NCBI RefSeq assembly: GCF_037975245.1 | Contig: NC_092580.1 | Span: 14,855,001-14,919,000 of the forward strand | Direction of reading: 5' to 3' | DNA: 64,000 nt | From: Apostichopus japonicus | Taxonomy: Eukaryota > Echinodermata > Holothuroidea > Aspidochirotida > Stichopodidae | Shown here: in pieces, positions 45,201 to 55,100 of the stretch | How positions within the stretch are numbered: the first letter of the stretch is position 1 | Layout of the letters: every line of letters starts with the position of its first letter | Made by a program: the position numbers and the translations under genes | The notes under the pieces: generated by a model | What the model saw: only the letters and a program-made list of their open reading frames with translations | The model's database searches: none | Told to the model about the DNA's origin: nothing

Positions 45201-46860
45201 AAAAAATTCTGCAAGTCTCCCCAAAAAATTATTCCTGCCCTTTTTGCGAGTTGAATTCTACAGCAGACTTTTTCATTTTTAGACCAGGTATTCTGAGGGG
45301 CTGAGAACAGAGTATTGGCTTACCAAATTTTGTCTCATTTTCAGAACATTTATGAAGGCTTTCCCAAATTCTTTCATTGGCATCACGAACCTGGTAACTT
45401 TCCCAAGTGCATTGGAAACTCATCGTACCGCCCAGGCCATACCACTGGATAAACTGCTATTAGAGACCGATGCTCCATACTTCTTACCTCGACAGGTAAG
45501 ATCCTCTAGGATATGTTCCATCTGTCAAATACAGTGTTCAAATGTTGTGTAGCAGCTTTGAAGGCTAGTAGTCTCTCTCTCTCTTACAAAATACTATGAG
45601 TTCTATCATTCCTGTTACACAATACTATGAGTCCTATCATTCCTGTTACACAATACTATGAGTCCTATCATTCCTGTTACAAAATACTATGAGTCCTATC
45701 ATTCCTGTTACAAAATACTATGAGTCCTATCATTCCTGTTACAAAATACTATGAGTCCTATCATTCCTGTTACAAAATACTATGAGTCCTATCATTCCTG
45801 TTACAAAATACTATGAGTCCTATCATTCCTGTTACAAAATACTATGAGTCCTATCATTCCTGTTACAAAATACTATGAGTCCTATCATTCCTGTTACAAA
45901 ATACTATGAGTCCTATCATTCCTGTTACAAAATACTATGAGTCCTATCATTCCTGTTACACAATACTATGAGTCCTATATGTACAAAAGCTGCTAAACAT
46001 CAGTTTTGTTTGTGTAACATCATGAGCTGTCTTCAGACGATAGTTTAGGGTGGCAGGTGACATCACATCATAATGGAGGACATAAAATGAAATAAAGTTG
46101 TTTATACTATCTAAATGTTATGAAATTGTACTTGTTTGAGCAGTGGTAGATACTTATGTGAATACACATATAAAGTAGATTTGAAAACGTTTAGCTGAAG
46201 GATTCCGTAAATATCTGATGTAGGTTGCTTGGTGAAGCCAGGTGGAGGAGAGTGCACTGTGCAGTTGGTGCTATTGCCATATTCTTGTTACCTACCATAG
46301 TGTCATTTTCTAACTCTGCTAGGTTGTCATAAGATGCTGTACATGAACACATCTCAGCAGTAAAGTCACATTAATGTTTCCTTTATCATGACACAGAACG
46401 AACTTATATTTAGATGAGTGCAGAGATTTTTTTTTTTCTTAGAAATTGTTTGACAAACATTCTGAAATCTGAAAGTGGCAATGCATGTTTATTCCATGAC
46501 GTAGCATCATTACCAATTCCTGCGTGTGATTAGTCAGATTGAACAGCTATATTATGATGTTTGTAATTATTTTTTCTGTGGCACCACCGTCGCTAATTGC
46601 TGTTGTGTTGGCAAGTCAGTGCTTTGATGTAATACACATGTATAAAACACATGTTCTGTAGTGCATGTGATATTGGTGGACTGTGTAATGTGTTTCTGAT
46701 ATGACTGCTTGCTTTATTCTAGTGTCCAAGAGAGATCCGGTGGTCCCATCCAGCCATGGCAGTCTTTGTTGCTGAGAAAATTGCTCGACTGAAAGGCATC
46801 ACAATCAACAAAGTTCTGACGGCAGTGAGAAAGAATACTCGAGAAATGTACGGTATATGA
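40022..46860 (+). CDS. TATDN2: TatD-family nuclease TATDN2, whole gene (6 coding exons)
   Basis: Exons 40022-42235, 43187-43281, 44229-44420, 45345-45495 and 46723-46860 make up the coding exons whose borders are clear; the first spans 738 codons, and total length is 929 aa with all phases matching. The start has a strong context (ACG ATG G) and an in-frame TAA upstream at 40010-40012. Known family: metal-dependent 3'-5' exonuclease/endonuclease of the amidohydrolase fold; TATDN2 has been reported to act on R-loops. Metal ligands seen: H668-x-H670 (THCHID), E762 (FGEIGLDY), H799 (VIHSRE), H824 (HRHCFTG), D876 ([11 protein letters not shown]). The N-terminal ~655 residues are low-complexity, acidic or Ser-rich, with a Pro/Val tract near 350. 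Vertebrate TATDN2 is about 760 aa with the same layout. Confidence 0.95.
42236..42715 (+). repeat. ~62-bp array seeded by the TATDN2 exon 1 / intron 1 junction
   Basis: About 7 copies of TTTGGGCAGCATGTGATT, then ATTCTCATTACATGTTACTT and AAGTAACTATCCCATGG. The units match the exon end TTTGGGCAGCATTTGGGTG, CATCATGTAAAG/GTAACTATC, donor included. A closer copy, GTGTCTTCCTCATCATGTAA, ends the run near 42646. Confidence 0.9.
43187..43281 (+). CDS. TATDN2: TATDN2 coding exon 2
   Basis: Acceptor ATCATCTAG/AACTAT, donor AACAG/GTACTC. Encodes [18 protein letters not shown] then [13 protein letters not shown] with the bridging metal-ligand Glu. Ends in phase 2. Confidence 0.95.
44229..44420 (+). CDS. 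TATDN2: TATDN2 coding exon 3
   Basis: Acceptor CTTCACCAG, donor CCAG/GTAAGT. Encodes [20 protein letters not shown], then [12 protein letters not shown] and [14 protein letters not shown]: two His ligands of the TatD site. Phase 2 to phase 2. Confidence 0.95.
45345..45495 (+). CDS. TATDN2: TATDN2 coding exon 4
   Basis: Acceptor CATTTTCAG, donor CAG/GTAAGA. Encodes [19 protein letters not shown]... and [18 protein letters not shown]876 is the final metal ligand. Ends in phase 0. Confidence 0.95.
45585..45985. repeat. 31-bp minisatellite in TATDN2 intron 4, about 13 copies
   Basis: Unit TGTTACAAAATACTATGAG plus TCCTATCATTCC, nearly perfect, starting about 90 nt after the exon 4 donor. CACAATAC variants cap both ends. 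Confidence 0.95.
46723..46860 (+). CDS. TATDN2: TATDN2 terminal coding exon
   Basis: Acceptor TTTATTCTAG. Encodes [20 protein letters not shown]... then NTREMYGI-stop, the normal TatD C-terminal helix (NTxxxYG). Decayed copies of its second half follow downstream. Confidence 0.95.
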   Translation, partial: CPREIRWSHPAMAVFVAEKIARLKGITINKVLTAVRKNTREMYGI

Positions 46861-48130
46861 CTTAGATGGAAGGACAGGAAGGATGCTTTAATTGTTATAA
46901 CTGAGGAAAAGTTAAGGTTCTATGTAAAGGTAAAGGTTCTAAAGTAAAGGTAAAGTAAATGTTCTATTACTACCTGTTGTTAGGACATAATGTTAACTAG
47001 AAATTCACTGGCTGGTTTCACAGGATATTTGTACCGTAAATGCCAACTACTGAAAACTTGCTCAACTGAAAGGCATCACAACAGACAAAGTTATTACTGT
47101 GCTTTAACTTTGATGTTCATGTGGGTATATATTTAGTTTAGATTCTAGGACTAACTGTTGGTAGGACATAATGCTTACTAGAAATTCAACTATGTGTTTT
47201 TCGGAGGTAAAAAAATGTTCAACTGAAAGGCATTACAACAGACACAGTTATTTACTGTGGTGAGAAAGAATACTAGAGATATGTATGGTATTTGAATTAG
47301 ATGGAAAGGACAGGAAGGATGCTTTAATTGTGGTATAACTTTGAAGTAAGTTTAGGTATATATTAAGTTTAGATGACATGATAAACTGTTGGTAGGACAC
47401 AAATTTTACTAGAAATTCTGTTATATATTAAGTTTAGGATGCTTCAATTGGTATAACTGAGGAAAAGTTAAGGTTCTATAAAGTAAAGGTAAAATAAAGG
47501 TTCTATGATTACCTGTTGTAAGAACATAATATTAACTAGAAATTCTTTGGCTGGTTTCTCGGGATATTTGTTCTGTAAAATGCCAACTAATGAAAACTTG
47601 CTTATCTGAAAGGCATCACAACTGACGAAGCTATGACTGTGGTAAGAAAGAATACTAGAGATAGGTATTTGAATTAGATGGAAGGACAGAAAGGATGCTT
47701 TAATTGTGGTATAACTTTGAAGTAAATTTGGGTAATCATTAAGTTTCTAAGATTCTACGATTAACTGTTAGTAGGACATGATGCTTACTAGAAATTCAAC
47801 TAGGTGTTTTTCATTAAAAAAATATTTTTCAACTGAAAGGCATTACAACAGACATAGTTATTTACTGTGGTGAGAAAGAGTACTAGAGATATGTATGGTA
47901 TTTGAATTAGATTGAAGGACAGGAAGGATGCTTTAATTGTGGTATAACTTTGAAGTAAGTTTCAGTACATATTAAGTTTAGATTATACGATTAACTGTTG
48001 GTAGGACATAAAATTTACTAGAAATTCTGTTATATATTAAGTTTAGATTACAACTGATGAGTGTTTTTTTGGCGGTGAGAGAGAATACTTGAGAAATGTA
48101 CGGATTTGAAGGGAAGGGAAGGATGGAGGA
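46861..48130 (+). pseudogene. Decayed tandem copies of the TATDN2 terminal exon and 3' UTR
   Basis: The exon segment CTGAAAGGCATCACAA...GTGAGAAAGAATACTCGAGA recurs in degraded form at 47065, 47222, 47606, 47832 and about 48065, each followed where complete by the 3' UTR words GACAGGAAGGATGCTTTAAT. A larger unit also repeats: 46897-47080 matches 47450-47620. All copies have shifts (for example ATTTACTGTGGTGAG for CTGACGGCAGTGAG) and the stop TAG in AATACTAGAG, so none extends the protein. A possible AATAAA lies at 47493. Confidence 0.88.
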
Positions 48131-48339
48131 TGCCTTAACTCGGTATACTGTTTTCTAAGGAGGTCTGTGAGTACATTCTACAATTTGACTGTTGTTGAAA
48201 TGTTAACTACAAATTCACTATTGTATATGGCTGTTTTGACCTAAAAATGCTGAATGAAGAGGCAGCATTTTATATCTTGCCAGTGAGTTGTTTGTGATAT
48301 CATCTCCTATATATACTCCTTGTTTAATGTTTATTTACA

Positions 48340-48860
48340 ATAGATATCAGGAATCTATTTCTATGTCATTTTTATCTCATACTATATCCTTCCTATTTCT
48401 ATATCATTTCTATTTCATTATATTTCTAAATCTATTTCATTCTATTTCTATTTCATTCTATATCCTTTCTATTTCAATTACATTCTATTCATTTCTATTC
48501 TAATTAAGAAAATAGTATCTTCAAGTCACTTTTCTTCATGTTTCACCTTTATTCATGTTTTTCACTAAGCTATAAATAGGAAAATAGGGCACAATGTGTT
48601 AACACTGACAGTAAATTACTATATCATTAGTAATCAGTATCATTTCTATTTCATTCTATATCCTTTCTATATCTATTTCATTCTATTTCTATTTCATTCT
48701 ATATCCTCTCTATTTCTATTACATTCGATCTCATTTCTATTCTAATTAAGAAAATAGTATCTTCAAGTCACATTTCTTCTTGTTTCACCTTTATTCATGT
48801 TTTTCACTTATCTATAAATAGGAAAATAGGGCACATTGTGTGAACACTGACAGCAAATGA
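48340..48860. repeat. ~240-bp tandem duplication with (TATTTC)n tracts
   Basis: TATTTCATTCTATATCCTTT-rich tracts are followed by CTAATTAAGAAAATAGTATC...ACTGACAG(T/C)AAAT at 48502-48617 and again at 48742-48857. No coding content. Confidence 0.88.
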
Positions 48861-49049
48861 CTATAAAAGACATGTAAAAGATTTCACCAGGACTTTTGCA
48901 TGTAGCAAATGGCCAATATTTGGCCTCCATCCAAAATTGCATCACTGTTTATCTAAATTCCATCCATTTCAATGAGTTTTGCTTTTGCATTAATACATTA
49001 CAAATCTCGAATTGGTATGATTATTGTGCTTGTTTTTATTTTTTTATTT

Positions 49050-49570
49050 TTAAGTGCCAGCATGATAACCTACCAACCAACAAAACATATGTACAAAATG
49101 ACTCAAGATGTGACTGGGGGTTTGGCCCTTTAACCTTGTTGAAGTTTGATACACCTGCCCTTCCACAAGTTACCCAATCCCCCATTGCTGTAAATCTAAG
49201 GAAACCAGGTGAAGGAATTCTTTTTGTTTGGCAGCTGAGTTTAACTGGAAGTTCAGAATCTAGTACTGATTTATATTTTTTGATCTCTGCCTCCCCCTTC
49301 TTTATCTTTAAATTGCTTTGTGATGTCAATGGGTCTTTCAGAGGCGACAGGGGGGAGGGGAGGCATGGCTTAAGAGCATGTATTTCTACTGGGCCTTTGG
49401 GACCCTGTATCTTCCAAATGGAATCCGGTATGGACCTGGTTTGTTTTTTAATTGGTGTTGCGTGGTGGCGTGAGGGGCAAAAACCTAAGGAGGGGGCAAG
49501 GTCCCCAACGGGGGTGTCTCCAAAAACAATCAAATTACACCTCATGTGGTACTCCTTGGGGCGCTGATTA
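49050..49570. other. Region open on both strands, transposon-like, unrecognised
   Basis: A plus frame (48896-49567) and a minus frame (49545-49036) are both open for about 500 nt in relatively GC-rich sequence that differs from its surroundings. Neither translation shows a domain I recognise. Composition and position suggest a fragment of a dispersed repeat rather than a gene. Confidence 0.3.
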
Positions 49571-49955
49571 CCAATCTGAGATTATTTTATTTTGGAAAGC
49601 AGACATACTAGCCGTGGTGCCATGAGTAGATGGGAGAAATCGTAACCATGGTAAAGGCCAATAGTATAAAAGTCGGTATTTCCCCATATATAGTAATTAA
49701 GTGTAGGTTAATGAATTTTCATTAATTTAACGAATATGCAAATGTACTGAAATTGATATGATGTCATCAATATGATGTAAAGCACCAGGGAAAAAAAGTT
49801 TGAAGAAGCCCCCCAAGATTTTCTTTGGGGAGGGGGTTCCCACTCCCAAAATTCAACCCCCATTTTCACCAACATGGCACCAAGTTGTCGAAGTAGTACC
49901 GGTGTATCAAACAATATCAATTTCGATCCCCCACCCCTGGGGAAAGTCTCTCTTT

Positions 49956-49983
49956 AGCTCATACCAGCATGCTGGTGTGAGCT
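49956..49983. repeat. 28-bp near-perfect palindrome
   Basis: AGCTCATACCAGCA / TGCTGGTGTGAGCT: 14-nt arms, no loop, one mismatched pair. It begins a segment (49956-50330) rich in GGTCAAAG/GGTCATT words that looks like a dispersed repeat. The core GCATGC would suit an element terminus or cruciform. Confidence 0.7.
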
Positions 49984-51019
49984 ATTGTTACAGTGCGGCG
50001 TCTATCATTCTATCACTCTATCCGTCAACAATTAGAAAAACCACTCCCACTCGCACAATGGAATTTCATGAAACTTGGACACAAAGACCATTGGGTATAG
50101 GGCCATCAGAGATGGTCCGAAATTTGGGGTCAAAGGCCGCGGCCCTATATTTTCAAGTTGCTTCCGTTCGTACAGTGTATGGCCAGTTATAATGAATCTT
50201 GGTCACAACGTTCCTCGGGATGAGGGTTACGAGGGGTGTTCAGAAAATTGAGGTCAAATGTCATTTAGGGGGTCATCGGGGGTCATTCTTTGTAATATTT
50301 TCAAATATCTCAATCTCCTCAAGATTTTGATGGATCACATTCAAAGTTGAACTGATGATTGTTGGATTGTGTATGAATAAGTTGATGCCTAATAATTTTT
50401 GGTCAAAAGTTAATTACAATTAATCTCCATTGTTTAAAAAAATCTGAGCCTTCACCTTTTGCCAAAGCTCCTTTAATTTGTCTCCAAGTCTCTGTAGTGT
50501 TTGTTCACATTTGTGGTTAAGCTCTACAGAGGCTGTTAGTTGAATTAAAGCAGGATTGGGAGTTGTTATTAACTATTGAACTGTAAGCATGAGAGCCCTA
50601 TAGCCAATCAGCACTTGCCGATTCTTAGAAGTCTTTGAGCCTGAGGTATGTAAGCAGCCAGCCAAAATTTTGGGAAGGTGTGCTTATGAAGTAATGTCTG
50701 CTCAGGTGGAGGGGAGAAAGTTTAATAGGGTAGGTCAGTGGTATTGTTTGAGAGTGGGTAAAATAGGATTTAAAGGGGGAAAATAGGAATTATAGCCAGT
50801 GGTGTGGCCAGGATTCTACTAACTGAGTGTGGGGGGGGGGGGGGGGGTTATCGCCGTTTTGAGCTAGGGGTATAAATTTGTCTTTGTACCTAAAATGTTT
50901 GACCTCATGGGCCCAAAATTGGTGGAATCTGAAAAATGGCCTGAAATTTGGTGGACCATAAATTTTTGTGGGCCCTACATTTTTGAGCTCGGTATGAGCT
51001 CTGCACCATTGGTGCTCTA

Positions 51020-51175
51020 GTTTTGTTTTGTCAGTTCCCGACTCCATTTCATTAGTTCCCGATTGTCCACTTACAGGTCGCAATTGGACACTTTCAAGTA
51101 CCGATTGGGAACTTCTAGGTCCCGACTGTCCAATTTTAAGCCCCAACCGTCCATATCTAGGTCCCAATTGTCTGA
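51020..51175. repeat. Degenerate ~20-bp tandem repeats
   Basis: About 7 units of (T)CCCGACTGTCCAATTTTAAG type (GGTCCCAATTGTC, TTCCCGATTGTCCAC). Preceded at 50829-50847 by a G run of about 18. Confidence 0.65.
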
Positions 51176-51311
51176 ACCAAATGTAGTGTTAGCAATATTT
51201 TGCGCGAATAGTCCTTGACAATTCAATTATTTTACAAAATACCTTCATCTTCAAATCTATTTCAAAGGGCTATTGATAGCATATTTTTACATTGATTTTT
51301 GTTCCCCGGAG

Positions 51312-51669
51312 GGAGTGGGCCGAATCCCGGGGGTAGTGCAAGACCGGACCAACCCGTGGCTAGGACGGAGCAAGCTTCTATTCCATAGCCCATGTGCAAA
51401 AATAAGTCATACAAGCGACTCCATGAGTCGCGATTCAGATATTATGCTGAAAAGAACAGATACTTTTTAAGAAAAAGTCGCCTAGGAAAGAACCTGGGCA
51501 TGTAAACCAAAGAACTGAACGACTGATGCGCTTCTAACCCCAGACTCCTTGCATCGGGACTGTGTGATCATCGTCAGGTGTGCATCACCATTCCCCTCGA
51601 AAAGGAACAGATACTACACATGATCTTTGACAAAAGGCCGAGTAGCGATCTTAGCCAAAAGGCCGAAAG
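51312..51669 (-). ncRNA. U2 snRNA-derived sequence, rearranged (pseudogene or snRNA-derived element)
   Basis: On the minus strand from 51649: GCTACTCGGCCTTTTG, AAGATCATGTGTAGTATCTG, i.e. U2 nt 4-46 with few changes, including the GTAGTA branch-site-pairing element. After a ~125-nt unrelated insert, U2 resumes with AAGTATCTGTTCTTTTCAG, AATATCTGA, an Sm-like ATTTTTG, ATGGAATAGAAGCTTGCTCC and a degenerate 3' hairpin ending near 51312. The words AGTATCTGTTC(C)TTTTC flank the insert on both sides. A second partial 5' end, TTTCGGCCTTTTGGCTAAG, sits just upstream (51651-51669). With these breaks it is not a working U2. Confidence 0.85.
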
Positions 51670-51989
51670 TCATACCGATTTAACGTTTAGTTTCGAGCGT
51701 TGCATAGAACAACAACTTATTATCGCTGTGCTAAAGTTTAAGCCACGCCCTTACGTGAAATAATTGACTAATAATTCATTGAACAAGGAAATTCATGGAC
51801 AATATATTCAACTTTTATCTTTAGAATGATAACTAGCATAAATAAATATACATCAAATAAAAAAATCCAATCTAGCTACCATTTTGGCAGATAAAACTGG
51901 TTTGAAAATTACCTGAACTAGTCTAACAAAAGCATGAACAACAAATGCATAACTAACGTTAACAGATGTTAACATTAGAAATAGGTGTC

Positions 51990-52085
51990 ACGTAATCAGC
52001 GTGTCGCGAACTACCAGAAAAGATACACATTTATCGCCTTTGCGACAAAAAGTTTTTTCACCTAAAAGAAACCGTAAGCAGTTTT
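51990..52085 (-). repeat. Inverted satellite fragment at the left edge of the array
   Basis: GTAATCAGCGTGTCGCGAAC, TACCAGAAAAGATACACATT and TATCGCC...TTTTTTCACCT match the inverse of the monomer segment at 52930-53010. Separated from the array by about 110 bp of partly unrelated DNA. Confidence 0.85.
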
Positions 52086-52192
52086 TGCCAAAATTTTTGC
52101 CAAAATTTGACCCATTTATTGATAAATGTCAAGATAAAACTCAAGATGTCAAACAAAGGTTTGATTTGACTGCTTTGAAATCACGTATCACT

Positions 52193-55100
52193 GGCAAGAT
52201 GCGCCGAGCGCCCTTTTCTTTCGCTCAGTTTGCAACTTTTCAGAGGAACATAGAAATCAGAAAAACTTTTAGGGACAACAAAAGGTTTTAAACCTTTGTT
52301 CGTCGTAAAAGTTTTTCGGTCGTACTTTTTTTGAGGTGAAAAAACTTGTTGTCGCAAAGGCGATAAATATGTATCTTTTATGGTAGTTCGCGACACGCTG
52401 ATTACGAATCTGAAGTTTATTTTGGAATTGGGTACCAAAAGAGGTACTTTTTTAACTTTTCAGACAAAAAACCTATTTTTGGCGCAAATAAAAATTGCCA
52501 AAAGTTGACCCAAAATCGATTTAGCCCAAAAGACGTAACAGGGAGTAATCGATGCTCAGGAGCCCAAATCTGCAACTCCTAGGTCCATATCTGCTTCCGT
52601 TCGGGAGATACGTGGTCCTAAAGTACAAGATAGAAATACGTGTTCTTTATAAGTGCAAAATTTGGAAAACCCCCTCTTTTCAGCCCCTCTCTTGCCCTCT
52701 CTGAAACACCCATCGACATTAAAATTAGACGTGAAGTAGAAGACACCCTTGTCTTTGTTATACACCAATTTCGTGTAATTATCTGACCGGGAAAGATGCG
52801 TCGAGCGCACTCTGATGATGACACTTCTTTCGCTCAGTTTGCAACTTCAGAGGAACAATAGAAAACTTTTAGGGGCAACAAAAGATTTTAAACCTTTGTT
52901 CGTCGTAAAAGTTTTTCGGTCTTACTTTTTCAAGTTTGAGGTGAAAAAAATTGTTGTCGCAAAATCGATAAATGTGTATCTTTTCTGGTAGTTCGCGACA
53001 CGCTGATTACGAATCTGAAGTTTATTTTGGAATTGGGTACCAAAAAGAGGTACTTTTTTAACTTTTCAGACAAAAAACCTATTTTTGGCGCAAATAAAAA
53101 TTGCCAAAAATTGACCCCAAATCGATTTAGCCCAAAAGACGTAACAGGGAGTAATCGATGCTCAGGAGTCCAAATCTGCAACTCCTAGGTCCATATCTGC
53201 TTCCGTTCGGGAGATACGTGGTCCTTAAGTACAAGATAGAAATACGTGTTCTTTATAAGTGCAAAATTTGGAAAACCCCCTCCTTTCAGCCCCTCTCTTG
53301 CCCTCTCTGAAACACCCATCGACATTAAAATTAGACGTGAAGTAGAAGACACCCTTGTCTTTGTTATACACCAATTTCGTGTAATTATCTGACCGGGAAA
53401 GATGCGTCGAGCCCACTCTGATGATGACACTTCTTTCGCTCAGTTTGCAACTTCAGAGGAACAATAGAAAACTTTTAGGGGCAACAAAAGATTTTAAACC
53501 TTTGTTCGTCGTAAAAGTTTTTCGGTCTTACTTTTTCAAGTTTGAGGTGAAAAAAATTGTTGTCGCAAAATCGATAAATGTGTATCTTTTCTGGTAGTTC
53601 GCGACACGCTGATTACGAATCTGAAGTTTATTTTGGAATTGGGTACCAAAAAGAGGTACTTTTTTAACTTTTCAGACAAAAAACCTATTTTTGGCGCAAA
53701 TAAAAATTGCCAAAAATTGACCCCAAATCGATTTAGCCCAAAAAACGTAACAGGGAGTAATCGATGCTCAGGAGCCCAAATCTGCAACTCCTAGGTCCAT
53801 ATCTGCTTCCGTTCGGGAGATACGTGGTCCTAAAGTACAAGATAGAAATACGTGTTCTTTATAAGTGCAAAATTTGGAAAACCCCCTCTTTTCAGCCCCC
53901 TCTCTTGCCCTCTCTGAAACACCCATCGACATTAAAATTAGACGTGAAGTAGAAGACACCCTTGTCTTTGTTATACACCAATTTCGTGTAATTATCTGAC
54001 CGGGAAAGATGCGTCGAGCGCACTCTGATGATGACACTTCTTTCGCTCAGTTTGCAACTTCAGAGGAACAATAGAAAACTTTTAGGGGCAACAAAAGATT
54101 TTAAACCTTTGTTCGTCGTAAAAGTTTTTCGGTCTTACTTTTTCAAGTTTGAGGTGAAAAAAATTGTTGTCGCAAAATCGATAAATGTGTATCTTTTCTG
54201 GTAGTTCGCGACACGCTGATTACGAATCTGAAGTTTATTTTGGAATTGGGTACCAAAAAGAGGTACTTTTTTAACTTTTCAGACAAAAAACCTATTTTTG
54301 GCGCAAATAAAAATTGCCAAAAGTTGACCCAAAATCGATTTAGCCCAAAAGACGTAACAGGGAGTAATCGATGCTCAGGAGTCCAAATCTGCAACTCCTA
54401 GGTCCATATCTGCTTCCGTTCGGGAGATACGTGGTCCTAAAGTACAAGATAGAAATACGTGTTCTTTATAAGTGCAAAATTTGGAAAACCCCCTCCTTTC
54501 AGCCCCTCTCTTGCCCTCTCTGAAACACCCATCGACATTAAAATTAGACGTGAAGTAGAAGACACCCTTGTCTTTGTTATACACCAATTTCGTGTAATTA
54601 TCTGACCGGGAAAGATGCGTCGAGCCCACTCTGATGATGACACTTCTTTCGCTCAGTTTGCAACTTCAGAGGAACAATAGAAAACTTTTAGGGGCAACAA
54701 AAGATTTTAAACCTTTGTTCGTCGTAAAAGTTTTTCGGTCTTACTTTTTCAAGTTTGAGGTGAAAAAAATTGTTGTCGCAAAATCGATAAATGTGTATCT
54801 TTTCTGGTAGTTCGCGACACGCTGATTACGAATCTGAAGTTTATTTTGGAATTGGGTACCAAAAAGAGGTACTTTTTTAACTTTTCAGACAAAAAACCTA
54901 TTTTTGGCGCAAATAAAAATTGCCAAAAATTGACCCCAAATCGATTTAGCCCAAAAGACGTAACAGGGAGTAATCGATGCTCAGGAGTCCAAATCTGCAA
55001 CTCCTAGGTCCATATCTGCTTCCGTTCGGGAGATACGTGGTCCTAAAGTACAAGATAGAAATACGTGTTCTTTATAAGTGCAAAATTTGGAAAACCCCCT

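Noticed and set aside
51312-51669. Functional U2 snRNA gene
   Set aside because: The molecule is split by an insert, the 5' end is partly duplicated, and the stem IIa and 3' hairpin regions are heavily altered.
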